64,000 bases of DNA, from the NCBI RefSeq assembly GCF_003574215.1, contig NZ_AP018558.1, forward strand, positions 1,095,001 to 1,159,000. The letters are read 5' to 3'. A program made the position numbers and the translations under genes. This document shows, one piece after another, positions 18,398-27,515 of the stretch (its first letter is position 1; every line of letters begins with the position of its first letter). The stretch comes from Hydrogenophilus thermoluteolus (GTDB lineage: Bacteria > Pseudomonadota > Gammaproteobacteria > Burkholderiales > Rhodocyclaceae). The notes below the pieces were generated by a model. That model had not been told where the DNA came from. It saw only the letters and a list, made by a program, of their open reading frames with translations, and searched no databases.

Positions 18398-19186
18398 ATG
18401 AGCTGGATCGACCGGATTCGTGAAGACATCGAAGCGATTTTGCAACGGGACCCTGCTGCCCGAACGCGTTGGGAGGTGCTTACCTGTTATCCCGGTTTGC
18501 ATGCGGTGTGGATCCATCGGCTGGCGCATGCACTGTGGCAACGCAACTGGCGCTGGCTGGCGCGTTTTCTCAGCCACCTTTCGCGGTGGCTCACAGGGAT
18601 CGAGATCCACCCTGGCGCGAAGATCGGCCGACGCGTCTTCATCGATCACGGGATGGGGGTAGTGATCGGCGAAACCGCGGAAGTGGGCGACGATTGTACG
18701 ATCTACCAGGGCGCTACACTCGGGGGGACGAGTCTCTACCGCGGAGCGAAACGCCATCCGACGCTCGAGCGCGGTGTGGTGGTCGGTGCTGGCGCAAAGG
18801 TCTTGGGCGGGTTCACCGTCGGGGAAGGCGCAAAAATCGGCTCGAACGCCGTGGTGGTCAAACCGGTACCGGCAGGAGCGACCGCGGTGGGCAACCCGGC
18901 GCGGATCATTATGCCCAACGGTCGGGACGAGCGCTCTTGCGAACAAGAGGAGGCGCGGCGCCGAAAAGCCGAGGAGATCGGCTTTACCGCATACGGTGTG
19001 ACGCGCGACCTCGACGATCCCTTGGTAAAAGCTTTGCACGCGATGCTCGATCATATGATCGAGTCAGACCACCGGTTCGAACGGTTGCTGAACCACCTGG
19101 CTGAAGCCGGCATCCGCTTGGATGAAAAAGCGTTCGTTGCCGATCGCGACTTCGATCCTCAACAAGTCAGTCGATGGATGGGGTAA
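18398..19186 (+). CDS. cysE: Serine O-acetyltransferase
   Basis: Makes O-acetylserine from L-serine and acetyl-CoA, the committed step of cysteine synthesis. The 262-aa product has a helical N-terminus (LTCYPGLHAVWIHRLAHALW) and a left-handed beta-helix of hexapeptide repeats with IEIHPGAKIGRRVFIDHGMG, VVIGETAEVGDDCTIYQG and SNAVVVKPVPAGATAVGNPAR. This is the short-N-terminal EpsC-like class found beside iscR. The C-terminal extension after about residue 175 is longer than minimal forms. The upstream IscR-like site and the Fe-S operon 70 bases downstream suggest it feeds cysteine to the desulfurases. Confidence 0.95.
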   Translation: MSWIDRIREDIEAILQRDPAARTRWEVLTCYPGLHAVWIHRLAHALWQRNWRWLARFLSHLSRWLTGIEIHPGAKIGRRVFIDHGMGVVIGETAEVGDDCTIYQGATLGGTSLYRGAKRHPTLERGVVVGAGAKVLGGFTVGEGAKIGSNAVVVKPVPAGATAVGNPARIIMPNGRDERSCEQEEARRRKAEEIGFTAYGVTRDLDDPLVKALHAMLDHMIESDHRFERLLNHLAEAGIRLDEKAFVADRDFDPQQVSRWMG

Positions 19187-19192
19187 GGAACA

Positions 19193-19225
19193 ATTCTTGA
19201 CTTTTTTAGTCAATTATTGTACGGT
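19193..19225 (+). promoter_or_regulatory. iscR promoter with IscR type-1 binding site
   Basis: TTGACT (19197-19202) and TACGGT (19220-19225), 17 bp apart, form a plausible promoter. The stretch 19193-19217 contains GACT-TTTTT-AGTC (19199-19211) and matches the 25-bp IscR type-1 consensus at about 22 positions. It covers the -35 and most of the spacer, so [2Fe-2S]-IscR should repress its own operon when Fe-S supply is adequate. Confidence 0.75.
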
Positions 19226-19257
19226 ATCCCCATTGAGCAAACAGGGATTGACCCATC

Positions 19258-19686
19258 ATGAAACTAACGACCAAAGGGCGTTTTGCTGTGAGTGCGATGG
19301 TCGATCTGGCGCAACAGCAAGGGGAAGGGCCCGTGCCGCTTGCAACGATCGCCGAACGACAGGAAATTTCGCTCTCTTATCTGGAGCAACTCTTTGCGCG
19401 GTTGCGCCGCGCCGGGCTGGTGACGAGTGCGCGGGGGCCAGGCGGCGGCTATCGATTGGCGCGTTCGATGGACGAAATTTCGATCGCGGAAATCGTCGAT
19501 GCGGTCGACGAGGGGATCGATACCACCCGTTGCGGTGGGAAAGCAAACTGTCTGAACGATCACATCTGTTCCACCCACCACCTGTGGGAAAACCTCAACG
19601 TCAAGATCGCGGAATATCTTTCTTCGGTGTCGTTGGGTCAGGTGGTGCGTGGTGAGATCACACCGATCCGACGTGTGGAGAAATGA
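19258..19686 (+). CDS. iscR: Fe-S cluster-responsive regulator IscR
   Basis: An Rrf2-family repressor that senses Fe-S status. The 142-aa product begins MKLTTKGRFAVSAMVDLA; the winged helix includes ISLSYLEQLFARLRRAGLV and the wing ARGPGGGYRLA. Cluster ligands Cys92, Cys98, Cys104 and His107 all sit at the E. coli numbers. It heads the suf-type operon, and its stop overlaps the next start (ATGA). Autoregulation is expected from the site at 19193-19217. Confidence 0.96.
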   Translation: MKLTTKGRFAVSAMVDLAQQQGEGPVPLATIAERQEISLSYLEQLFARLRRAGLVTSARGPGGGYRLARSMDEISIAEIVDAVDEGIDTTRCGGKANCLNDHICSTHHLWENLNVKIAEYLSSVSLGQVVRGEITPIRRVEK

Positions 19687-20837
19687 GCGTTACCTATCTC
19701 GACTGGAACGCATCGGCGCCGTTAAACCCTGCTGCCGAGGCGGTTATTGCCGAATGGTTCGCAGAAAAGCGGTATGGTAACGCTTCGAGTCGGCACCGCT
19801 TTGGGGAAGCGATTCGCGCAGCGATCGAAGCAGCGCGCCACCGCGTCGCCGAAACGCTTGGTGTGATGCCCAATCAGGTGGTGTTCACAAGTGGCGGTTC
19901 GGAAGCCAACAACGCGTTTCTCAAAGGGGTGGCTTGGGCGCGACCGGAACCCGGGCTGATTGCGGTGAGCGCGGTCGAACACCCGTGCGTGCGTGAACCG
20001 GCGAAGCAATTGCAGCGGTTGGGTTGGTGCGTAGCGACGATTCCCGTCGACGCCGAAGGCCGAATCGACGAAAAGGGTTGGCAATCGATTTTGGCGCAAC
20101 GGCCTGCGTTGGTTTCGGTGATGTTGGCGAACAACGAAAGCGGCGTGATCCAACCGGTTGCAGAACTGGCACAAGAAGCGCGTGCCGCAGGGGCGATCGT
20201 CCATTGCGATGCCGTGCAGGCATGGGGCAAACTGCCGGTGGACTTCGCGGCGCTTGGGGTCGATGCCCTCACGCTCTCCGGCCACAAGATCGGTGCGCCG
20301 ATTGGCGTCGGGGTGCTCGTTTTCGACCGCCGCATCGAATGGGCTCCGCTTATTGCCGGTGGGGGACAGGAATCGGGTTGGCGCTCGGGCACGGAAAATG
20401 GACTGGCGATCGCCGCGTTGGGCGCGGTGGCTCCTGTGGTTGTTTCCGCGCAGCGCGTGTGGGCGGCACATGCACGGGCGTTGCAACAGCAACTCGAAAC
20501 CGGCTTACTGGCGCGCGGTGCCACCATCTTTTCCGCAGGGGCCGAGCGGTTACCGAATACCACCTTCTTTGCGTTCCCAGGAGAGGTGGGCGAAAGTTGG
20601 GTGATCGAGCTCGACCGCGAAGGGTTTGCGGTCGCAAGCGGCTCCGCTTGCTCCAGTGCGCATCCAGGTGCTTCGCATACGCTACGCGCGATGGGTGTTG
20701 CAGAGGCAATTGCGCGCGCGGCGGTGCGGGTGAGCACCGGTCCTACCACGCAAGCAGAGGACATTGCACGTTTGCTTGCGGCGATTGACCGCATTCGAGA
20801 GCGCCATCGCCAGGCCGTTGCCGCGGTGGCGTGGTGA
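19683..20837 (+). CDS. Cysteine desulfurase, group I (IscS/NifS-like)
   Basis: A PLP enzyme that releases sulfur from cysteine as an enzyme persulfide. The 384-aa product has TSGGSEANNAFL, PLP Lys202 (LSGHKIGAPIG) and catalytic Cys323 in the long flexible loop SGSACSSAHPG that defines group I. It is about 20 residues shorter than E. coli IscS, and its end (HRQAVAAVAW) does not resemble the IscS C-terminal segment that docks IscU. No iscU is present nearby. It is therefore likely to work with the suf genes that follow, or to supply sulfur elsewhere. I leave the symbol blank because iscS orthology is unproven. Confidence 0.88.
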   Translation: MSVTYLDWNASAPLNPAAEAVIAEWFAEKRYGNASSRHRFGEAIRAAIEAARHRVAETLGVMPNQVVFTSGGSEANNAFLKGVAWARPEPGLIAVSAVEHPCVREPAKQLQRLGWCVATIPVDAEGRIDEKGWQSILAQRPALVSVMLANNESGVIQPVAELAQEARAAGAIVHCDAVQAWGKLPVDFAALGVDALTLSGHKIGAPIGVGVLVFDRRIEWAPLIAGGGQESGWRSGTENGLAIAALGAVAPVVVSAQRVWAAHARALQQQLETGLLARGATIFSAGAERLPNTTFFAFPGEVGESWVIELDREGFAVASGSACSSAHPGASHTLRAMGVAEAIARAAVRVSTGPTTQAEDIARLLAAIDRIRERHRQAVAAVAW

Positions 20838-20855
20838 TACCAGAAGGAGTGTGCG

Positions 20856-22304
20856 ATGACGAGCACAAATGACGTAGCGGCGTTGGTCGCTCGTGAGTAC
20901 AAATACGGGTTCGAAACGGCGATCGAAGAAGAGGTTTTCCCGCCCGGGCTCGACGAAGCGGTGATTCGGCGGCTTTCGGCGCGCAAAGGTGAACCCGAGT
21001 TTCTGCTCGAATGGCGGCTCAACGCGTTTCGCCTCTGGCAAGAGATGGAAGAGCCGCACCATTGGGCCCACGTCGAATACCCACCGATCGATTACCAAGC
21101 GATCTCATACTTCGCGGCCCCCAAACTGGGAAAAGATCGGCCCAAGAGCCTCGACGAAGTCGACCCGAAATTGCTGGAAACGTACGAAAAATTGGGCGTG
21201 CCTCTGCACGAACGGGCGCGTCTGGCTGGCGTCGCCGTAGACGCGGTGTTCGACAGCGTTTCGGTCGCAACGACCTACCGCGAAAAGCTTGCAGAACTCG
21301 GCATCATCTTTTGCTCGTTTTCGGAAGCGGTTCGGGAACATCCGGAACTGGTGCAGAAGTACTTGGGTTCGGTCGTCCCGCCCGGTGACAACTTCTTTGC
21401 GGCACTCAATTCCGCGGTCTTTTCCGACGGTTCGTTCGTCTATATCCCGAAAGGGGTGCGGTGCCCGATGGAGCTTTCCACCTATTTTCGGATCAACGCG
21501 AGCGACACGGGGCAATTCGAGCGCACATTGATCATCGCCGACGAGGGGAGCTATGTCAGCTACCTCGAAGGGTGTACGGCGCCGATGCGCGACGAAAATC
21601 AATTGCACGCTGCGGTGGTCGAATTGATCGCGCTCGAAGGGGCAGAGATCAAATATTCGACGGTACAGAACTGGTACCCTGGCGACGAAGAGGGGCGCGG
21701 GGGCATCTACAACTTCGTCACCAAACGGGGCGAATGCCGCGGCGCACGCAGCAAAATTTCGTGGATCCAGGTCGAAGCCGGTTCGGCGATCACGTGGAAA
21801 TACCCAAGCTGCATCTTGCGCGGCGACGATTCGGTCGGCGAGTTCTATTCGGTGGCGGTGGGTAACCACCGGCAGCAGATCGACAGCGGTACGAAGATGA
21901 TCCACATCGGCAAACGCACCCGCAGTACCATCATCTCCAAAGGGATCAGCGCGGGCAAGGCTCAAAACTCCTACCGTGGACTCGTCAAGGTGTTGCCCAC
22001 TGCCGAAGGGGCGCGCAACTACACGCAATGCGATTCGCTGTTGATCGGCGGCGAATGCGGTGCCCATACCTACCCGTACATCGAGGTGGCGAACCCTTCC
22101 GCACAGGTCGAGCATGAAGCCACGACGTCGAAAATCGCCGAAGATCAGATCTTCTACCTGCAGCAGCGGGGGCTTTCAGAAGAAGACGCGGTCAACCTCG
22201 TGGTGAATGGGTTTTGTAAAGAGGTGTTCAACAATCTGCCGATGGAATTTGCGGTCGAGGCCGAAGCGCTGATGCAGGTCAGCCTGGAAGGCGCGGTCGG
22301 CTGA
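20856..22304 (+). CDS. sufB: Fe-S assembly scaffold subunit SufB
   Basis: The core subunit of the SufBC2D scaffold on which clusters are built from persulfide sulfur. The 482-aa product shows YPPIDYQAISYFAAPK near the N-terminus and the conserved TYFRINASDTGQFERTLII, SYVSYLEGCTAP, HAAVVELIALEGAEIKYSTVQNW (split here by family position), KISWIQVEAGSAITWKYPSC and the C-terminal HEATTSKIAEDQIFYLQQRG. AGAAGGAG precedes the ATG. Full length, first of five contiguous suf genes. Confidence 0.97.
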   Translation: MTSTNDVAALVAREYKYGFETAIEEEVFPPGLDEAVIRRLSARKGEPEFLLEWRLNAFRLWQEMEEPHHWAHVEYPPIDYQAISYFAAPKLGKDRPKSLDEVDPKLLETYEKLGVPLHERARLAGVAVDAVFDSVSVATTYREKLAELGIIFCSFSEAVREHPELVQKYLGSVVPPGDNFFAALNSAVFSDGSFVYIPKGVRCPMELSTYFRINASDTGQFERTLIIADEGSYVSYLEGCTAPMRDENQLHAAVVELIALEGAEIKYSTVQNWYPGDEEGRGGIYNFVTKRGECRGARSKISWIQVEAGSAITWKYPSCILRGDDSVGEFYSVAVGNHRQQIDSGTKMIHIGKRTRSTIISKGISAGKAQNSYRGLVKVLPTAEGARNYTQCDSLLIGGECGAHTYPYIEVANPSAQVEHEATTSKIAEDQIFYLQQRGLSEEDAVNLVVNGFCKEVFNNLPMEFAVEAEALMQVSLEGAVG

Positions 22305-22328
22305 ACGGAACGGATGGGAGTGATACCG

Positions 22329-23081
22329 ATGTTGGAAGTCAAAGGGTTGACCGCTGCGGTCGATGGGAAAACGATTTTGAACGGTTTGGACCTGACAGTC
22401 CGTGCCGGCGAAGTCCATGCGATCATGGGACCGAACGGTTCGGGGAAGAGTACGCTCTGTCAGGTGCTCGCCGGGCGTGACGGGTACGAAGTCACCGCGG
22501 GGTCGGTGCGCTATTTGGGGCAAGACCTGCTCGAAATGGCGCCCGAGATTCGCGCGCGCGAAGGGTTACTGCTCAGTTTCCAGTACCCTGTCGAAATTCC
22601 GGGCGTGAAGAACGTCTACCTCCTCAAAGCGGCGTACAACGCGATGCGCAAACACCGCGGCGAACCGGAAGCCGACGCGTTCGAATTCATGGCGTTGGTG
22701 CGGGAAAAAATGCGCCTGATGAAGATGGACGAATCGTTCCTGCACCGCTCGGTCAATTCCGGGTTTTCGGGTGGAGAAAAGAAACGCAACGAAATTTTGC
22801 AGATGCTCGTGCTCGAGCCGAAATTGGCGCTCTTGGACGAGATCGACTCCGGGCTCGATATCGATGCGTTGAAGATCGTCGCCGACGGGATCAACCGTTT
22901 GCGCGACCCGAACCGCGCAATCGTGATGGTAACCCATTACCAGCGGTTGCTCGACTATGTCGAACCCGACGTGATCCATGTCCTCTACCAAGGGCGGATC
23001 ATCCGTTCGGGCGACAAAACCCTGGCGCATGAACTGGAGGCGAGAGGGTATCAATGGTTGATCGACGAGGTAGCGGCATGA
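22329..23081 (+). CDS. sufC: Fe-S assembly ATPase SufC
   Basis: The ABC-type ATPase of SufBCD, cytoplasmic and soluble. The 250-aa product has Walker A GPNGSGKST, the SufC-specific Q-loop LLSFQYPVEIPGV, signature SGFSGGEKKRNEILQM and Walker B LALLDEIDSGLDIDAL. ATG 22329 is preferred over ATG 22314 because TGGGAG lies 8-9 bases before it and homology begins at MLEVKGL. The stop overlaps the sufD start (ATGA). Confidence 0.96.
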   Translation: MLEVKGLTAAVDGKTILNGLDLTVRAGEVHAIMGPNGSGKSTLCQVLAGRDGYEVTAGSVRYLGQDLLEMAPEIRAREGLLLSFQYPVEIPGVKNVYLLKAAYNAMRKHRGEPEADAFEFMALVREKMRLMKMDESFLHRSVNSGFSGGEKKRNEILQMLVLEPKLALLDEIDSGLDIDALKIVADGINRLRDPNRAIVMVTHYQRLLDYVEPDVIHVLYQGRIIRSGDKTLAHELEARGYQWLIDEVAA

Positions 23082-24403
23082 ATGCGTCGACGGTGATCGC
23101 CCAACCGCTCGTGGCCCAACTCGAAACCTACCGACCGACGCTCCCCGAAAGCGTGGCCGAACGGCAACGCGCGGCGTGCGCGCGTTTTTTGTCGCGTGGT
23201 TTTCCCGTGCGCCGCGATGAGGAGTGGAAGTACACACCGGTTCAGGGAATCGCCAATCGCGCGTTCGCGTTGCCCGATGCGGGGGAAGCGCTGCCGCAGA
23301 CGACGCCGACGGAGCTCGAATGGCCGCACGGTGAAACGCGCCAATGGCGTTTCGTCGACGGTCGCTTGGTTGCCGCGCCCGACGCGCCACCCGAAGGGGT
23401 ATTCGCGCTGCCATTGGCGGTGGCGTTGGCCGACCCGTTTTGGCAGGAACGGTTTGCTGCACTCGCCACCAGCGAGCATTCGTCGTTCGTCGATCTCAAT
23501 ACCGCGTTGGCAAGCGGCGGACTTTGCCTGCGGATTACCGCGCCCGTGGCGACGCCGCTCGAAATCGTTTGGCAAGTGAGCGCTGGCGTTGCCGGTGAAG
23601 GAGCGTCGATTCCCTTGGCGGTACACCCTCGGCTGCTCGTCGTCGTTGAAGCGGGCGCGTCGGCAACCCTCATCGAGCACGCGATCGGCGACGCCGCCAG
23701 TAGCCATTTTGTCAACGCCGTATCGGAGATTACCCTGGCGCGCAACGCACAACTGACCCATTACGTCGTTCAGGAACTCCCTGCCGCGGTGCAGCAGATA
23801 GCGACCCATGCCGTTGCGGTGGATGCGAACGCCTGTTACCGCTCGTTCAATATCCAACTGGGGGGGCGCCTTGCCCGTCACGATTTCAACGTCCATCTTC
23901 ACGCACCGGAAGCAGTAGCGGAGTTGGAAGGGCTCTATTTGGTGGGTGCGCGTCAGCACATCGACACCCATACGCGCCTCTTTCACGAAGCGGCGGCCAC
24001 GACCAGTCGCGAACGGTATCGCCTGATCGGTTTGGAGCGGGGTCGTGGGGTCTTCAAAGGAAAAGTGCGTGTCGCACCTGGCGCCGCGAAAAGCGACGCG
24101 CAGCAATCGGTGAAGAGTCTGCTGTTGCATCCTGGTGCTGAGATCGACGCGAAACCAGAGCTCGAAATCTATACCGACGACGTGACGTGTAGCCACGGCG
24201 CGACAGTGGGCCAGCTCGATCGCGACGCCCGCTTCTATCTCCTGAGCCGCGGGCTATCGCCTCAGGAAGCAGACGCGCTGCTGATCTTTGCCTTTGCCGA
24301 AGCGGTGGTCGAAGCGGTGACGCTTCCTGCGCTCAAAACCTATCTCACGGAGCGGCTGGTCGGCAGACTCCCGGACCGCGATATTCTGGAGGAGCAGCTA
24401 TGA
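23078..24403 (+). CDS. sufD: Fe-S assembly subunit SufD
   Basis: The SufB paralogue that completes the SufBC2D complex and helps iron entry. The 441-aa product has the N-terminal GFPVRRDEEWKYTPVQGI, the beta-helix core, and the C-terminal DDVTCSHGATVGQLDRDARFYLLSRGLSPQEA in which the His of SHGA is the conserved cluster-assembly residue. ATG 23078 overlaps the sufC stop and the next gene starts within its stop codon, so sufC, sufD and sufS are translationally coupled. Confidence 0.95.
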   Translation: MNASTVIAQPLVAQLETYRPTLPESVAERQRAACARFLSRGFPVRRDEEWKYTPVQGIANRAFALPDAGEALPQTTPTELEWPHGETRQWRFVDGRLVAAPDAPPEGVFALPLAVALADPFWQERFAALATSEHSSFVDLNTALASGGLCLRITAPVATPLEIVWQVSAGVAGEGASIPLAVHPRLLVVVEAGASATLIEHAIGDAASSHFVNAVSEITLARNAQLTHYVVQELPAAVQQIATHAVAVDANACYRSFNIQLGGRLARHDFNVHLHAPEAVAELEGLYLVGARQHIDTHTRLFHEAAATTSRERYRLIGLERGRGVFKGKVRVAPGAAKSDAQQSVKSLLLHPGAEIDAKPELEIYTDDVTCSHGATVGQLDRDARFYLLSRGLSPQEADALLIFAFAEAVVEAVTLPALKTYLTERLVGRLPDRDILEEQL

Positions 24404-25638
24404 ATGCACCGCAGCGCGTAACCACGTGGGATGTCGAAGCCGTTCGCGCCGATTTCCCGATCTTGGCGCAAACCGTGCATGGCAAACCGCTTGCCTATCT
24501 CGACAATGCCGCAACCACCCAAAAACCGAACGCGGTGATCGACGCGATCGCCCATTTCTACCGCCACGACAACGCCAACATCCACCGCGGTGTCCATGCG
24601 CTCGCGGAGCGGGCAACGATCGCGTACGAAGCGGCGCGGGAAGCAGCACGGCGGTTTCTCAACGCGCGCTCTGCGAACGAAATCGTCTTCGTGCGCGGCA
24701 CCACCGAAGCGATCAACCTCGTCGCGGCCAGTTTTGGCGCGCGTTTTCAGCCTGGCGACGAAGTGATCGTTACCGCGATGGAGCACCACGCCAATATCGT
24801 GCCGTGGCAACTCGTGCAAGCCCGCACTGGGATCGTCCTCAAGGTGATCCCGATGGACGAAAGCGGTGCGTTGCAAACGGAACAGCTCGCTGCGTTGATC
24901 ACGCCGCGCACCCGCTTGGTTGCGGTGACCCATGTCTCGAACGCGCTCGGCACGATCAATCCGGTGGCCGAGCTTATTGCGATCGCGCACCAGCACGGTG
25001 TCCCGGTACTGGTCGACGGCGCCCAAGCTGTGCCCCATATGCCGGTGGACGTGCAGGCGCTCGACGCCGATTTCTACTGCTTTTCCGGGCACAAACTCTT
25101 CGGTCCGACCGGTATCGGCGTGCTCTACGGCAAAGCCGAGCTGCTGGAATCGATGCCGCCCTATCAAGGGGGCGGCGACATGATCCGTACGGTTTCGTTC
25201 GAAAAAAGCACCTTTGCACCGCCGCCGCAGCGCTTCGAAGCCGGAACGCCCCACATCGCGGGTGCGATTGGACTCAAAGCAGCGATCGAATACCTCGAAA
25301 GGTTGGACCGCCTCGCGGCGCTGCGCTACGAACAGGAGTTGCTCGCCTACGCAACGGAGCGACTGCAAACGGTACCCGGACTCAAGATCGTCGGAACTGC
25401 ACCCGAAAAGGCTGCGGTGGTCTCGTTCACCATCGACGGCATCCACCCCCACGATTTGGGAACGATCGTCGACCGCTACGGCGTGGCGATTCGGGTCGGG
25501 CACCATTGTGCGATGCCGGTGATGACCTTTTTCGGGGTTCCGGCCACCGCGCGGGCCTCGTTCGCGTTCTACAACACCTTTGCGGAAATCGACCAGTTGA
25601 CCGACGCACTGCACCGAGCGCGTGATTTGCTGGTGTGA
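24400..25638 (+). CDS. sufS: Cysteine desulfurase, group II (SufS)
   Basis: Supplies persulfide sulfur to the Suf scaffold. The 412-aa product has YLDNAATTQKP, DNANIHRGVHALAERAT, PLP Lys232 (CFSGHKLFGPTGIG) and catalytic Cys370 in the short loop RVGHHCAMP that marks group II. Group II enzymes need a sulfur-accepting partner, either SufE or SufU; here sufU follows after 12 bases. This is the second cysteine desulfurase of the operon. Confidence 0.96.
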   Translation: MNAPQRVTTWDVEAVRADFPILAQTVHGKPLAYLDNAATTQKPNAVIDAIAHFYRHDNANIHRGVHALAERATIAYEAAREAARRFLNARSANEIVFVRGTTEAINLVAASFGARFQPGDEVIVTAMEHHANIVPWQLVQARTGIVLKVIPMDESGALQTEQLAALITPRTRLVAVTHVSNALGTINPVAELIAIAHQHGVPVLVDGAQAVPHMPVDVQALDADFYCFSGHKLFGPTGIGVLYGKAELLESMPPYQGGGDMIRTVSFEKSTFAPPPQRFEAGTPHIAGAIGLKAAIEYLERLDRLAALRYEQELLAYATERLQTVPGLKIVGTAPEKAAVVSFTIDGIHPHDLGTIVDRYGVAIRVGHHCAMPVMTFFGVPATARASFAFYNTFAEIDQLTDALHRARDLLV

Positions 25639-25650
25639 AAAGGAGTGGGC

Positions 25651-26106
25651 ATGGAACAAGAGCTGCGCGACCTCTACCAGGAATTGATCCTGGATCACAA
25701 ACGGCATCCGCGCAATTTTCACGAAATGGCCGATGCAACGCGCACCGTCGAAGGGCACAACCCGCTCTGCGGGGATCACCTGCGTCTTTTCGTCAAACTG
25801 GAAGCAGGGCGTATCGCGGACGTGAGCTTCGTCGGTGAAGGCTGTGCGATTTCGACCGCGTCGGCGTCGCTGCTGACCGAAGCGCTCAAAGGCAAAACGG
25901 TCGAAGAGGCCGAAACGCTGCTTTCCAAGATGGTGGAACTGCTCACGGCGTCCGAGGCGCCGACAGACCCGATGGCGTTGGGGAAACTTGGCGTGTTGGC
26001 AGGCGTGCGTGACTATCCCAGTCGCGTCAAGTGTGCGATGCTGCCGTGGCGTACGCTGCAAGCGGCGCTTTCTGATGACGCCCCTGCTGCAATTTCCACG
26101 GAGTGA
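25651..26106 (+). CDS. sufU: SufU sulfur-transfer protein (NifU/IscU family)
   Basis: A zinc-binding sulfur acceptor for SufS. In the 151-aa product the ligands Cys40 and Asp42 (PLCGDH), Cys65 (GEGCAISTASA) and Cys128 (VKCAMLPW) are all present. The insertion of about 20 residues between the second and third Cys (TLLSKMVELL...GKLGVLAGV) and lack of the HscA-binding LPPVK motif separate SufU from IscU. ATG 25651 has AAGGAG correctly spaced. SufU with sufBCDS is the arrangement best known from Gram-positive bacteria; no sufE is seen here. Confidence 0.93.
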   Translation: MEQELRDLYQELILDHKRHPRNFHEMADATRTVEGHNPLCGDHLRLFVKLEAGRIADVSFVGEGCAISTASASLLTEALKGKTVEEAETLLSKMVELLTASEAPTDPMALGKLGVLAGVRDYPSRVKCAMLPWRTLQAALSDDAPAAISTE

Positions 26107-26111
26107 GCGCG

Positions 26112-26663
<552 letters not shown>

Positions 26664-26681
26664 ACGAAACGGGGAGGTGCA

Positions 26682-27002
26682 ATGAGCGATTGGGTAACAG
26701 TGGCAGCGGAAGACGATTTTGCGGTGGGTTCGTACCGTGTCGTGCCACTCGACGATGTCGAGGTGGTCGTGGTGCGGACCGAAACGGGGTTTTATGCCGT
26801 CGAAAATCGGTGCACCCACGCGGACGTTCCTCTGGCAGATGGCGCGCTGCGGGACGAGACGATCACCTGTCCCAAACATGGCGCGCAGTTCTGTTTGAAA
26901 ACGGGTGCGGCGCTCACGCCCCCCGCGGTTGAAGCAGTCACCACTTTTCCCGTTCGCGTCGCCAACGGGTTGGTTCAAGTGCGTGACGCACGATGGGATT
27001 GA
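26682..27002 (+). CDS. Rieske-type [2Fe-2S] ferredoxin
   Basis: A small 106-aa electron carrier. Rieske ligands are complete: Cys44-x-His46 (CTHADVPL) and Cys63-x2-His66 (CPKHGAQF). There is no membrane anchor, so it resembles soluble bacterial dioxygenase-type ferredoxins (NirD/BphF-like). The lack of any oxygenase gene nearby and its place between sufT and sufA suggest that it donates electrons in Fe-S assembly, where isc operons carry a different ferredoxin; that role is inference. GGGGAGG precedes the start. Confidence 0.88.
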   Translation: MSDWVTVAAEDDFAVGSYRVVPLDDVEVVVVRTETGFYAVENRCTHADVPLADGALRDETITCPKHGAQFCLKTGAALTPPAVEAVTTFPVRVANGLVQVRDARWD

Positions 27003-27014
27003 GGGAGCACGTGA

Positions 27015-27434
27015 ATGAACGGATCCACAGCAGAAAAAACGGTCACTGCGCCGATCGCGGAAGCGCTGGCGCGGGGTGAACGCTATCCTGACCACGAACG
27101 AATCACCGTCACCCCGGCAGCTGCCACCCATATCCGGAAAATGGTCGACAAAGCGCAAGCGCTGGGGCTTCGCATCGGAACGAAAAAGAGTGGTTGTTCC
27201 GGCTGGATGTACCACGTGGCATTGGCGGAATCGATCGGTGCGGACGATTTGGCCTTTTCGGTGCCCAACGAGAGGTGGTGGGTGGTCGTCGATGCCGCGA
27301 GCTTTCCCTACCTCAAAGGGCTTACGATCGATTACCAAGGGGAGGGGTTGTCGCGTCGCTTGACCTACCACAACCCCAACGTCAGCGAATCGTGTGGTTG
27401 CGGCGAGAGTTTTGCCTTACCCCCATCTTCATGA
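27015..27434 (+). CDS. sufA: A-type Fe-S carrier, SufA-like
   Basis: An HesB/IscA-family carrier that passes clusters from the scaffold to target proteins. In the 139-aa product the three ligands are Cys61 (KKSGCSGWMY), Cys127 and Cys129 (SESCGCGESF). An N-terminal extension of about 28 residues precedes the usual start (ITVTPAAATHI). It ends the operon. IscA versus SufA naming is by context; the family is certain. Confidence 0.9.
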   Translation: MNGSTAEKTVTAPIAEALARGERYPDHERITVTPAAATHIRKMVDKAQALGLRIGTKKSGCSGWMYHVALAESIGADDLAFSVPNERWWVVVDAASFPYLKGLTIDYQGEGLSRRLTYHNPNVSESCGCGESFALPPSS

Positions 27435-27515
27435 AATCCGTTCGCGTGCTGTGGCGGGATGACCCCCTTTATCCGCGCGACCCGTCGTGCTGCAGTATGG
27501 TGATGGGAGTACACT

